Shown here one piece after another: positions 1-9,429 of a stretch of DNA of 64,000 bases (position 1 is its first letter; the number at the start of each line of letters is the position of its first letter). The notes beneath the pieces were generated by a model. The model searched no databases. It was given only the letters and a program-made list of their open reading frames with translations, and had not been told where the DNA came from. The translations under genes and the position numbers were made by a program. This DNA comes from CAWBVG01 sp963792175 (lineage in GTDB: Bacteria > Acidobacteriota > Vicinamibacteria > Vicinamibacterales > CAVVIG01): assembly GCA_963792175.1 (NCBI GenBank), contig CAWBVG010000033.1, positions 1 through 64,000 on the forward strand, written 5' to 3'.

Positions 1-1195
1 GCGCGGAACCGAATCGACTGAGCCCCGATGAGAACTTGACGAATGCCGTAGTCCTACGCCGCGTTCACCGCCGATTCCTCTCGCGTACAGGGCAAATCTT
101 CGGCGAGGCGTCGCCCGTCGACATCCTCGAGTGTCCGGCTGACTGGATAGAGCTCATCAAAGTGGCGTTGGCGCGCGCGCAGCGCGCCAACACCAATCTC
201 GCTGTCGATATGGCGCAGAAAGCTGCCGGCGCTGGTATGGAGCTGGTCCAGCGTTGGGTGGCCGTAAATGGGCCCGGCAATTCGCCGAGAGGCGAGGACG
301 CCGTGGCGGTGCTGAAGCCCGTGCTCAACCGGCTCTGGCAGCCGATTCGGATTCGCTTGCTACGCCAACCCGCAGGACCACTGCCGCGGAGGCGACTTCG
401 AATGGGACGATTCCGCGACACCACCGGCGCTCACCCTGTGCAGCAGCTGGAGGGCCAAAGCGGAGCCCGAGCGCGCGGAGAGCCTCCTGGCCGGCCTCTA
501 TGGCTGGATTAGGAAAAATCTGACCGGCCCGCGTGGCGAACCGGACTCGCGCGGGTGGCCATGGATACCTTCAACCGTCCGCCTGGACGCCCCGCCACAG
601 CATGCGGACGTGTTCGGCAGCGCGGCGTGGACGCCCGATTTGCTGCGGGTCGAATACACACCGATTCACCCGTTGACCAGGTTCGCTCCCTACGTGGAGA
701 GCGTAAACCGTGCACGAGCGTCAGTCGGCGGGCCCGCCCATGTACACGCAGACGGACTGCAAACAGCCGAGGGGGCCGCTGAGTTGTGCCGTACTTCAGG
801 ATCAACACAGCAGACGTGCCGCGCCCAGGGCCTGTACACCAAGCCGCGTCTCTCGGTGAAGGACCCGCATCCGACCAAGGAATTGGAAGAAGCGGATCTC
901 AACGCGGTTCTCCCTGATGAACCGGGCCAGGAGATCCCGACCTTCATCAGCAAAAGTCCGCAACGCGTGACATTCGATGCCAACGGCACGTTCACGGTCG
1001 ATGTCGAGTTACGCGATCCGGACAGCGGCACGAGGCGCACATATCACGACGAGATCAAAGGTGGAGCCGGTGCTGGCGTGTCCCGATGCGATCAGCGGTG
1101 CGGATCCCGCCACGCCACCCAGACCGGACGCGATCAGCGGCGCGGATCCTGCCGCGCCGTCCAATAAACCCGTGCGCTCCGCGCGCGCCCGATGA
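1..1195 (+). pseudogene. 3' part of an unrecognised eCIS-linked (cargo-like) protein, frame-broken
   Basis: I do not recognise this protein. Coding character is clear but only when frames are changed several times (near 235, 345 and 1065), and the start is probably beyond the left edge. A Cys-rich stretch around 358-450 (CYANP, DHCRGG, LTLCSSW) is followed by a Trp/Pro-rich part (GWPWIPS near 555), a beta-rich part (TFDANGTFTVDVELRDP near 970-1020) and a tail with two DAISGADPA repeats. The Cys layout recalls deuterolysin-type zinc peptidases, but no HExxH is visible, so I do not call a peptidase. The stop TGA (1193-1195) overlaps the ATG at 1192 of the next gene, as in the rest of the eCIS operon. 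Position in front of DUF4157 suggests cargo; that is inference. Confidence 0.4.
1085..1159 (+). repeat. Two-copy 33-bp in-frame repeat (period 42 bp)
   Basis: Two 33-bp units at 1085-1117 and 1127-1159 encode DAISGADPATP and DAISGADPAAP. They differ mostly at synonymous third positions, which suggests that both were kept as coding sequence. They form a short Pro/Ala-rich C-terminal tail of the preceding protein. Confidence 0.7.
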
Positions 1196-2145
1196 TCGGC
1201 CGTGACGTCGCCATCGGTCCGCCATCGCGGCCGGTGCCACTGGCATCGGCTTCGGCATCGCGGCGCTCGCCGGCGCGTTCGACTCGAAGAAGAAACCCGA
1301 GGACAAATACAAGGACAGACCGAAGACGCCGCCGAAGCCACAGACCGCCGCGGCGCCGCCGCCGAAGATCTCCTTCGAAGAAGCGCTCGAGGAAGGCGCA
1401 ATCGCTTGAAGCCGGCGTTCGGCACTGCGACCGGCGGCCGTCCGGCCAGGATCCCGATGATGGCTACGACGCCAGCGAGTGGCGCGAATAGCTCTCGCGC
1501 GGCCAACCGGACTCCGATTTCGCGACTACCTCCTCGAAGTGGGTGGCCGTGGACCACACGATCAAGAACATCGGTAAGCCCGTCCCGAAGGCCGGCGGCG
1601 GCAGACGAAGTGGCAGTTCGACTGTTTCGAGGGGGTCCACGTCCTGCGCCTCTATGCCTACTGGCGCACCCTGAGCCAGGCGGAGTTCGACAAGAAGTTC
1701 CCACGCTCGAGATCGGCTTCGATTCCAAGTTCAACCGCGAGTGGGAGGCGCCCATCCACGCGAAAGGCCCCGGCAAGACCCCGTACGTCGAAGGGCCGCC
1801 GACAGAATCCCGGCATGAAGTACTTCAAGCCCTCGGAAAATCCCGCGGGCAAGCCGCGGGCCAAGCTCCTCACGAGGCGCCCAACGGCTCGCAGGTGATC
1901 TGGTCGAACCTCGATGCGCAGCGAAGTGCGCGAAGGACCGGTCGCTCGATTTCTGCGCCTTCCAGAACGAGAACGCGACCAAGATCGGACCCGATCGCTA
2001 CTGGGCCCACCCGTTCGGGATCGTCAATGAGCAGACGATCAAGGACAAGATGTCGAAGTCAGTGATCGGCCGCGTCGCCAAGGCCTACATCGCGAAGAAC
2101 GTCTTCATTTCCGCGCTCCGGCATCCCAAGGAGCAACCGCGATGA
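1192..2145 (+). pseudogene. Tgl-type transglutaminase (protein-glutamine gamma-glutamyltransferase) domain protein, candidate eCIS effector
   Basis: Read through several frame breaks (near 1405, 1490, 1600, 1705, 1810, 1880, 1920) this gives about 317 residues. The N-terminal part has a Gly/Ala-rich hydrophobic segment (AIAAGATGIGFGIAALAG, about 1224-1280) and a Lys/Pro-rich linker. The C-terminal part matches the small bacterial Tgl family (spore transglutaminase of Bacillus) by eye: QFDCFEG with the candidate nucleophile Cys at 1623-1625, FQNENA with Glu at 1969-1971, and WAHPFGIVN with His at 2008-2010, in the order and spacing expected for the Cys/Glu/His site. Tgl enzymes crosslink Gln to Lys side chains. 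ATG 1192 overlaps the upstream stop; TGA 2143-2145 overlaps the next ATG. Secretion through the eCIS is inferred from position only. Confidence 0.6.
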
Positions 2146-3427
2146 GAGCGCGAGACCGACGCTGGACGCCGTCCAGCTCCTGGCGGACCGACTCCTCCGC
2201 GCTGCGGCCGCAGCCCCGCGCATCGGGTGAACGCCCGCCCGGGGCCGTGCCCGCCAGCGTCCGCGAGACGGTAGACGCGCCGGGCCAGCCGCTCGACAAC
2301 ACGACGCGGACGTTGATGGAGCCGCGCTTCGGCGAGGATTTCAGCAACGTCCGAGTGCATACGAACGACGACGCCGCGCGATCGGCGCGCGACGCGAATG
2401 CGCTGGCTTACACCGCGGGGCAGAACATCGCGTTTGGGTCCGGCGAGTAGATGCCGTCGACCAGCCGCGGCCAGCGGCTGATCGCGCATGAACTGGCGCA
2501 CGTGGTGCAACAGCGGCGCGCACCGGCGCCCGAGACCGACTCGATAAGCAGGCCCGGCGATCGCGACGAGATCGCCGCCGATCGCACCAGCGCCGCCGCG
2601 CTCGAGGCCGGGCGCCGGAGCCGGCCGCCGGCGCGGCGGGCGCCGATCACGCGCTGCAGCGCGATCCCCCGCCGCCCGGTTCGCTCCAGCAGCGATCGCT
2701 GCCGCCAGACGCTGGTCCGGCGAAGCTGCCCGAAAAACCAAAAGGCTCCGATGAGGCGATCGCCGAGGCGCTGAAGAAGGCGTACGACGATTTCAGCAAG
2801 ACCCAGCTCGGAAAGAGCTCGAGGAACACGCCAAGCGGTACGTGCTGAGCGTCAAAGGCCTGCCGTTCTATTTCTTCGTCGTTCAGGGCGTCGCGATGAT
2901 CATCTCGACGTTCGATCCGAAGCTGCCGAACGTGCCCGACATCGAGCTCGACAAGGGGATCACGCTGAAGATCGAGTACACCGGCCGCGCCTCGGATCTG
3001 CCGCCGCTGATGCGCCAGCTCGTGACCGGTCATCACGATCCGGCGCGGCCGATCGAGCGGGACAAAGCGGGCCAGCCGACGAACGAGACGAAGCTGGCCG
3101 TCAGCGTCGAGTTCACCTGGGAGGCGCTCGCCGACTTCGCGGCGGCGTCGGCCGGTTCTTCAAGCTCGCGGCCTTCTGGTTCGCGCGCGGTGTCGTGAAG
3201 ATCGACACCATCATCGCAAAGGCCGGCCGCGCCATCGGATCGGCGCTGTTGGCGTGATCGGCGCGGCCAAGCACGAGCTGATCGGCGCCGCGATCGGCGG
3301 CGCGATCGGCGCCACGCTCGGGGCACTGTCGGGCGTCGGCGCGGGACTCGGACTCGCCGGCGCCGGCGTCGGCCTGGCGTTCGGCGGGATCTCGCATCTG
3401 CTGGATCGCCAGCGAAAGAAGCTTTGA
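2142..3427 (+). CDS. DUF4157 domain protein of the eCIS locus with glycine-zipper C-terminus
   Basis: DUF4157 is a peptidase-like domain that marks eCIS loci and is found on cargo proteins. The signature is complete: PRFGEDFSNVRVHTND, then AHELAHVVQQ containing HExxH (about 2484-2513), then a conserved acidic DRDEIAAD. About 150 residues follow (KRYVLSVKGLPFYFFVVQGV, LKIEYTGRASDLPPL), ending in a Gly/Ala membrane-type segment (GAAIGGAIGATLGAL, about 3285-3330) and a basic tail. Frame breaks near 2449 (a false TAG), 2615, 2810, 3150 and 3250 are needed. The gene overlaps the upstream stop by 4 bp and ends 3 bp before the next ATG, so it is part of the baseplate operon. Confidence 0.75.
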
Positions 3428-3430
3428 GCG

Positions 3431-4089
3431 ATGAGCGCGTTTCCCGGATCGCCGCGGGTGCTCAAGGGCGGCATCGTGCTGCTCGATCCGGACAAGTTCA
3501 CCGTGCTGCCGAACGGCATCATCGTGCTGCAGTACAACCCCGATTCGCTGTCGCGCACGCTGAAGATCAAGGGCGCCGAGGAAGGCGGCGACCGTTCCGA
3601 GGCGCTGCGGCTCACCGGGCCGCCGGTCGAGACGTTCAAGCTCGACGCGGAGATCGACGCCACCGACCAGCTCGAAGTCCCGGATCGAACCAACACGGTC
3701 CAGAACGGGATCTTCCCGCAGCTGGCCGCGCTCGAAACGATCGTCTACCCGGCGAGCACGACGCTGCAGAGCAACTTCACCCTCGCGCAGCCGGGCACGC
3801 TCGAGATCATGCCGGTGCTGGCGCCGCTGACGCTGTTCGTGTGGAGCGCGAACCGGATCATTCCGGTGCGGCTCACCGAGTTCAGCATCACCGAGGAGGC
3901 GTTCGATCCGGCGCTCAATCCGATCCGGGCGAAGGTCAGCCTCGGCATGCGGGTGCTCTCCATCGACGACCTGGACTTCAACGAGAAGGGCGGCAGCCTC
4001 TACATGGCCTACCAGCAGCAGAAGGAAACCTCGCGCGGCTCTATCAGGGCGGAACGTTCGCCGCCCTCGGCATTCGGGGCATCCCATGA
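3431..4089 (+). CDS. eCIS tube/baseplate connector protein (CIS tube domain, Afp7-like)
   Basis: Starts MSAFPGSPRVLKGGIVLLD and contains the typical core of the contractile-injection-system tube/Afp7 family: IIVLQYNPDSLSRTLKIK, LRLTGPPVETFKLDAEIDA, LEIMPVLAPLTLFVWSANR and RVLSIDDLDFNEKGGSLYM. In this family the domain joins the inner tube end to the baseplate hub. Length about 219 residues after one frame break near 4030; the restored C-terminus is ARLYQGGTFAALGIRGIP, with the stop (4087-4089) overlapping the ATG at 4086. The LysM part that is fused to this domain in some eCIS is here encoded by the next gene. Confidence 0.8.
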
Positions 4090-4452
4090 CGACGCGCTCA
4101 ATATCGATCCCGTGCAGGCGCTGCTGGCGCAGACCGCGCTCACGCGGAGCCTGTTCACCGCCACCAGCCGCTACTACGGCATCGACACCACCACGCTGGA
4201 ACGGCCCCGACGGCCGCCATCGTCTATGTGCGGCGCCGCTTCCTGCCCTCGCCGGCGCGCTTCCAGATGATCCAGGAGCACACCGTCGCCCAGGGCGAGC
4301 GCCTCGACAACATCGCGGCGCGTATCTCGGCGATCCGAGCTGTTCTGGCGCCTGGCCGACGCCAACGGCGCCATGCGCCCGAGAGCTGGCCGAAACGGTC
4401 GGGCGCAGGCTGCGCATCACGCTGCCCGAGGGCATTACGGGCGCGAGCATGA
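4086..4452 (+). CDS. Small LysM-type baseplate protein of the eCIS
   Basis: Reading across frame breaks (near 4105, 4210, 4320, 4345, 4375) gives about 122 residues: ALLAQTALTRSLFTATSRYY, GTAIVYVRRRFLPSP and a LysM-like module HTVAQGERLDNIAARYLGDP followed by LFWRLADANGAMRP and RRLRITLPEG. Proteins of this layout accompany the hub in phage tails and eCIS (gpX/Afp7 C-terminal type) and are thought to sit between tube and hub. Both ends are ATGA overlaps (4086 and 4449). Confidence 0.7.
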
Positions 4453-5566
4453 ACCGCGGCTTCTATCTGACGCTGATGATGGGCTCCTTCACCGCGAGCC
4501 CGGTGCCGCAGCCGGTCATCGACGCGCTGACCGAGATCCAGGTGTCGTCGACCGTCGGAGCCAGGGCGGCTTCCAGCTGAAGTTGCGATCGGCAAGAAGT
4601 CGCCGCTCCAGCGGATGCTGCCCTCCGGCTTCTTCGATCCGCGCAGCGCGTGATCATCGCGGTCACCGTCAACGGCTCGGTGGACGTGCTGATGGACGGC
4701 ATCATCACCAAGCAGGACGTGACGCCGACAGCGGGCCGGCAAGTCGACGCTCACCATGACCGGCCTCGACCTCACGGCGCTGATGGACTTCATCGACCTG
4801 ACCGGGATTCCCTATCCCGCGCTGCCGAGTTCGTGATCGTCGAGGCCATCCTGGCGAAGTACGCCGTGCTCGGCGTCGTGCCGCTCGCGCTCCCGGCGAG
4901 CATCCCGCTTCGAGAACCCGCTCGAGCAATTCGTCAAGCAGCAGGGGACCGACTACGGTACGTCACCGCGCTGGCGCAGGAGACCGGCGCGGTCTTCTAT
5001 CTCGATCCCGGCCCGAAGCCGGGGATGAGCCTCGCGTACTGGGGCCCCGACCTCAGCAAGATGTTCGGCGGGCCGCAGCCGGCGCTCAGCATCAACTTCG
5101 ACGCCACGACGAACATCGACTCGTTGCGTTCTCCTACGACGGCACCCTGGCGACGCAGTACTTCGTGACGATCATCGAGCCGAACACGAAGATCCCGATT
5201 CCGATCCCGGTCCCGAACATCGACATGCTGAAGGCGCCGCTCGGCAAGCAGGCGCCGACGCCGCTCCGGAGTGAGCAGCTCAAGCCGATCGCGAACGAGA
5301 GCCCGGTGGGTGCCGCGCTCGCGGGGCTCGGCGCGTTGTTCAAGACGGCCGACGTGATCAGCGCGAGCGGACAGCTCGACGTGCTGCGCTACGGCCACGT
5401 GTTCAAGGCGCGGCAACTGGCGGCGGTCCGCGGCGCCGGCAACTACTACGACGGCAACTACTACGTCAAGAGCGTGACGCACAACATCAAGCGCGGCGAA
5501 TACAAGCAGAGCTTCACGCTCTCGCGCGGCGGCGTCGGCTCGTCGGTCTCCACGGTGAGCGTATGA
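4449..5566 (+). CDS. Late-control-D-type baseplate hub protein
   Basis: About 372 residues after joining frames (breaks near 4560, 4610, 4725, 4830, 4910, 4960, 5125). Recognisable elements are DGIITKQDVTPS, STLTMTGLDLTALMDFI, VKQQGTDYRYVTALAQETGA, YLDPGPKPGMSLAYWGPDL and the C-terminal YYDGNYYVKSVTHNIKRGEY with KQSFTLSRGG. These are hallmarks of the gpD/gp27 hub family (N-terminal half of VgrG-like proteins in other systems). The hub carries the spike encoded by the next gene; the two open frames overlap by 4 bp at 5563-5566. Confidence 0.8.
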
Positions 5567-6078
5567 GACGACGGCCCAAATACTACGGCATCTATCGCGG
5601 CACGGTCGTGAACAACATCGATCCGCTGCAGATCGGACGCATCATGGTCCTCGTTCCGGACGTCGGCGGCCTCATGCCGTCGACCTGGGCGATGCCGGCG
5701 GTGCCGATCGCCGGCAAGCAGATGGGCATGTACATGGTGCCGCAGATCGGCGCCGGCGTCTGGGTGCAGTTCGAGGCCGGCGATCCGGATCGGCCGGTCT
5801 GGACCGGCGGCTGGTGGGGCAACGCCGCCGAAGTGCCGGCGCTCGCGCTCGCCGGCGTCCCGGGTGATCCCGAACATCGTGCTGCAGACGCGCTGCAGAA
5901 CTCGATCGTGCTGAGCGACCTGCCCGGTCCAACCGGCGGCATCATGCTCAAGAGCACGACCGGCGCCACGATCATCGTCAACGACACCGGGATCTACATT
6001 CAGAACGGCAAGGGCGCCAGCATCGTCATGACCGGCCCGACCGTCACCATCAACAACGGCGCGCTGGTGGTCACGTAA
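5563..6078 (+). CDS. gpV/gp5-type central spike protein
   Basis: 171 residues. The OB-fold part KYYGIYRGTVVNNIDPLQIG-RIMVLVPDVGG and VPQIGAGVWVQFEAGDPDRP is typical of phage baseplate protein V and of the gp5 part of VgrG. The C-terminal part (IVLSDLPG, IMLKSTTGATIIVNDTG, IVMTGPTVTINNG) has the short beta repeats of a triple-stranded beta-helix needle. A local scramble at 5862-5900 may be two compensating one-base errors. The PAAR tip gene follows 12 bp later, which fits a hub-spike-tip order. Confidence 0.85.
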   Translation: MRRRPKYYGIYRGTVVNNIDPLQIGRIMVLVPDVGGLMPSTWAMPAVPIAGKQMGMYMVPQIGAGVWVQFEAGDPDRPVWTGGWWGNAAEVPALALAGVPGDPEHRAADALQNSIVLSDLPGPTGGIMLKSTTGATIIVNDTGIYIQNGKGASIVMTGPTVTINNGALVVT

Positions 6079-6090
6079 CGTGCGGAGACG

Positions 6091-6412
6091 ATGATGCCCG
6101 GATTTCTTCTCCACGTCGGCGCCACGGTGATCTGCGCGCACGGCGGCCAGGCGCAGCCGACGGTGCCGAACCCGCGCGTGCTCCGTGATGGGTCAGCCGA
6201 CCGTCACATGCCGGCCCTTACGTCGTCGCCGGCTGCGCGTTCGCCGCCGCCCGGCGCGAACGGGCCGTGCGTCACCGCGCAGTGGCTCACCGGGCCACGC
6301 GCGTCACTCGAACGGCCAGCCGCTGCTGCTGCTCGACAGCCAGGCGATCTGCGCGCCGACCGGCACGCCGCTGATGATCACGGTGACGCAGACGCGCGTC
6401 ACCGGAATGTGA
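6091..6412 (+). CDS. PAAR-type spike tip protein
   Basis: Starts MMPGFLLHVGATVICAHGGQ and continues QPTVPNPRVL, GQPTVT and, after frame breaks near 6184, 6220 and 6298, NGPCVTAQWL, NGQPLLLLDSQAICAPTGTP and MITVTQTRVTGM. The early HxGA-C-HGG and late CAPTGTP are characteristic of the eCIS PAAR/DUF4280-like tip proteins that sharpen the spike. About 107 residues. Stop 6410-6412, four bases before the gp25 start. Confidence 0.75.
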
Positions 6413-6415
6413 GCC

Positions 6416-6774
6416 ATGAACATCGATTTTCCGTTCCACTTCGACGCCGCGGCCGCACCGCCGCCACCGACGACGGCGATCACGTCCGCGACATGATCGA
6501 GCAGCTGCTCTTCACCAATCCGGGCGAGCGCGTCAACCGCCCGGATTTCGGCAGCGGCCTGCTGCAGATGGTATTGCGCCCAACAGCCCCGAGCTCGCGG
6601 CGGCACTGCAGTTCACGACGCAGGCGGCGCTGCAGCGCTACCTCGGCGACCTGATCGATCTGCAGCAGGTGCAGGTGACCGCGGAGGACGCCACGTTGAC
6701 CGCGACCGTGCAATACGTCGTGCGCGAGACGCAGGAGGGGCGAACGGACACGCTTCGTTCGCCAGATCGCGTGA
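6416..6774 (+). CDS. gp25-family baseplate wedge protein
   Basis: Starts MNIDFPFHFD; after a frame break near 6450 the classical gp25 block follows: DHVRDMIEQLLFTNPGERV, RPDFGSGLLQMVF and, after another break near 6575, SPELAAALQFTTQAALQRYL, with the C-terminal beta part VTATVQYVVRETQE-like and ending FVRQIA. gp25 proteins nucleate sheath assembly on the baseplate. About 120 residues, as usual for the family. The stop TGA (6772-6774) overlaps the GTG start (6771) of the next gene. Confidence 0.8.
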
Positions 6775-9429
6775 CGAACCTGTTCTGCGCCGACGATCGT
6801 CGCCGCGAAGACGTCCGCGAGCGCGCCGCTGAACGGCCTCGATTTCGTCGAAGTGACGACGCCGACAGCGCGCGCCTCGAGGTGTTCTTCCTGGGCCGCG
6901 CGCCCGGCGCGATCGCGACGGCGAACGTGCGAATCACCGGCGGCCGGCGCATCCGCGACGTCCGCGCGATCGATGTGCACGTGCACCGGCAGGCCGACCC
7001 GACACTGGATGACTATCTCGAGGTCGAGGTCTCACAGGCGGGCGACTTCTCCGAGTACATGTTGAGCCTCGTGAAGCTCGACGATCAGGGCCGTCAGACC
7101 GACGCGCCAATGGACGGCTTCGATCCGCGTTTCGCGTCGGTGTGCTTCACGTTCAAGGCTGGCTGCCCGACCGATCTCGACTGCAAGACCCCGCAGGTAT
7201 GTCCGCCGCCGTCCGCGACCGGGCTCGACATCAACTATCTCGCGAAGGATTACGCGAGCTTCCGGCAGCTGCTGCTCGATCGGCTGGCGCTCACGGTGCC
7301 GCAGTGGCGCGAGCGCCACGTGCCCGACATCGGCATCATGCTCGTCGAGCTCCTGGCGTACGTCGGCGACTATCTCAGCTACTACCAGGACGCGGTCGCC
7401 ACCGAGGCATACCTTGGCACGGCGCGGCAGCGGATCTCCGTGCGCCGCCACGCGCGGCTCGTGAGCTACCAGATGCACGAGGGCTCCAACGCGCGCGCCT
7501 GGATCACGATCGCCACGGACGACGACATCCCGCTCGACCTGCGGCAGATCTTTTTCACGACGCCGCTCCCGGGCGTTTCCGATCGGCACGTCCTGCAAGC
7601 CCAGGAGCTGGAGCGCATTCCGGCGTCGACCTACCACGTCTTCGAGCCGCTGGTGTCCAATCCGGACAAGCCGGTCGTCGTCCACAAGACCCACAACGAG
7701 ATTCATTTCTACACGTGGGGCGATTGCGCCTGCTGTCTCGCGACGGGCGCGACCCGAGCGACGCTCGTCGATGCATGGGTGCCGGTTGCGACTCCGGGTC
7801 AAGCGGCGCCGGCGGGCGATGGGCCGCCGGGCACACGCCGCAGCCTGAACCTTGCCGTCGATGACGTGCTCATCTTCGAGGAGGTTCTCGGACCGGCGAC
7901 GGGCAATCCGGCGGATGCGGATCCGGCGCATCGTCAGGCCGTGCGGCTGACACAGGTGACGCCGTCTGTCGATCCGCTGTATCACCCCTACGGCGCCGGT
8001 TTCGGCCAGCCGATCGTCGAGATCGAATGGTGTTCGGAGGACGCGCTCACGTTTCCGCTGTGCCTCTCGGCGGAAATGCCGCCGCCGGACTGCGACTGCC
8101 GCGACCACATCAGCGTGGCGCGCGGCAACGTCATGCTCGTGGATCATGGCGCCACGACGCACGAGACGCCGCTCGGCACCGTGCCAGTGGGATCGACATC
8201 GGATCACTGTGCCTGCGGCTGCGAGCCGCCGCACACCGACACGACGCCGGCTCCTTTCTGCCCCGAGCTGGACGGCGGGCCCTTGACCCACGCGCAGCCG
8301 CTTCCGCCATTGCGGATGCGCGGGCCGGCTGCTCGTGCAGGACCCGCGTCGGGCGCTGCCGCAGGTGACCTTGACCGGCACGCAAGACACACCGCACGGC
8401 AGCATCGTCACCACATGGACGCCCGTGCCCGATCTGCTCGAGAGCGGCCCGAACGATTCGCACTTCGTCGTCGAGACCGATGACGATGACCACGTCCATC
8501 TGCGGTTCGGCGATGGCGATCTCGGTCAGCCGCCGGCGGCGGGGACGGTGTTCGACGCCATCTATCGCGTCGGCAACGGCTCGGCGGGCCATCTCGGCGC
8601 CGAGGCGATCACCACAATCGTCTTTCGCCAGCCGACCGGCAATGCCGGGACGCTCGTGCCGCGCAATCCGCTCGCCGCCGTCGGCGGGATCGATCCCGAG
8701 GCGGTCGAAGAGGTCAAGGCGTTTGCGCCGCACGCGTTTCGCACCGAGCTCATGCGCGCGGTGATTGCGGACGACTATGCGACCCTGGCGGCCGACAACG
8801 AACGGCGCTTCGCGGAGCGTGCCGCGCTCGTGAATCGAGCCGATGCCTGCGCGGCGCCTTTTCATGCGCTGCAGGGCGCCAGGGCCACGCTTCGGTGGAC
8901 CGGCGCGTGGAACGAAGTGTTCGTGGCGATCGATCCGCTCGGGACCGAAGACGCTGACGCCGGGCTCCTGTCGGAGATCGAGGCGTTTCTCGAACAGTAT
9001 CGCCGCGTCGGCCACGACGTCGATGTGAAGCAGGCGCGGTACGTCGGGCTCGATCTAGCGCTGCACGTCTGCGTGCGGCCGGAGTACCTGCGCGGACATG
9101 TGAAAGCCGCGCTGCTCGACGTGTTTAGCAACCGCACGCTGTCCGACGGCACACGCGGCTTTTTCCATCCGGACAACCTGACATTCGGTCAGGGCGTTTA
9201 CGCGAGCCGCATCATCGCTGCCGCCCAGGCAGTCACGGGCGTACAGAACGTCGAGATCACCCGCCTGGCGCGATTCGAGATCGGCGCGCCGTCTCCCACC
9301 GCCGGCCACGCCGATCTGCCCGCTCATGGCGTGCTCGGACTCGGGCCGTTCGAGATCGCCAGGCTCGACAACGACCCGAACGCGCCGGAGAACGGCAGGC
9401 TGACGCTGGACCTGGGAGGCGGACGATGA
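6771..9429 (+). CDS. Large baseplate assembly protein (baseplate-J/Afp11-like), first copy
   Basis: About 885 residues from GTG 6771 if frame breaks near 6800-6865 and 8325 are repaired. The N-terminal part is beta-rich (LEVFFLGRAPG, VRITGGRRIRDV). The typical block of eCIS baseplate proteins follows: DINYLAKDYASFRQLLLDRL, VPQWRERHVPDIGIMLVELL and YVGDYLSYYQDAVATEAYLG. The C-terminal half holds the J-like part: FVVETDDDDHVHLRFGDG, YRVGNGSAGHLGAEAITTI, EVFVAIDPLG and LTFGQGVYASRIIAAAQAV. It forms the wedge ring around the hub. Several Cys clusters (DCACC, DCDCRD, CACGCE) are unusual and unexplained. Confidence 0.85.
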
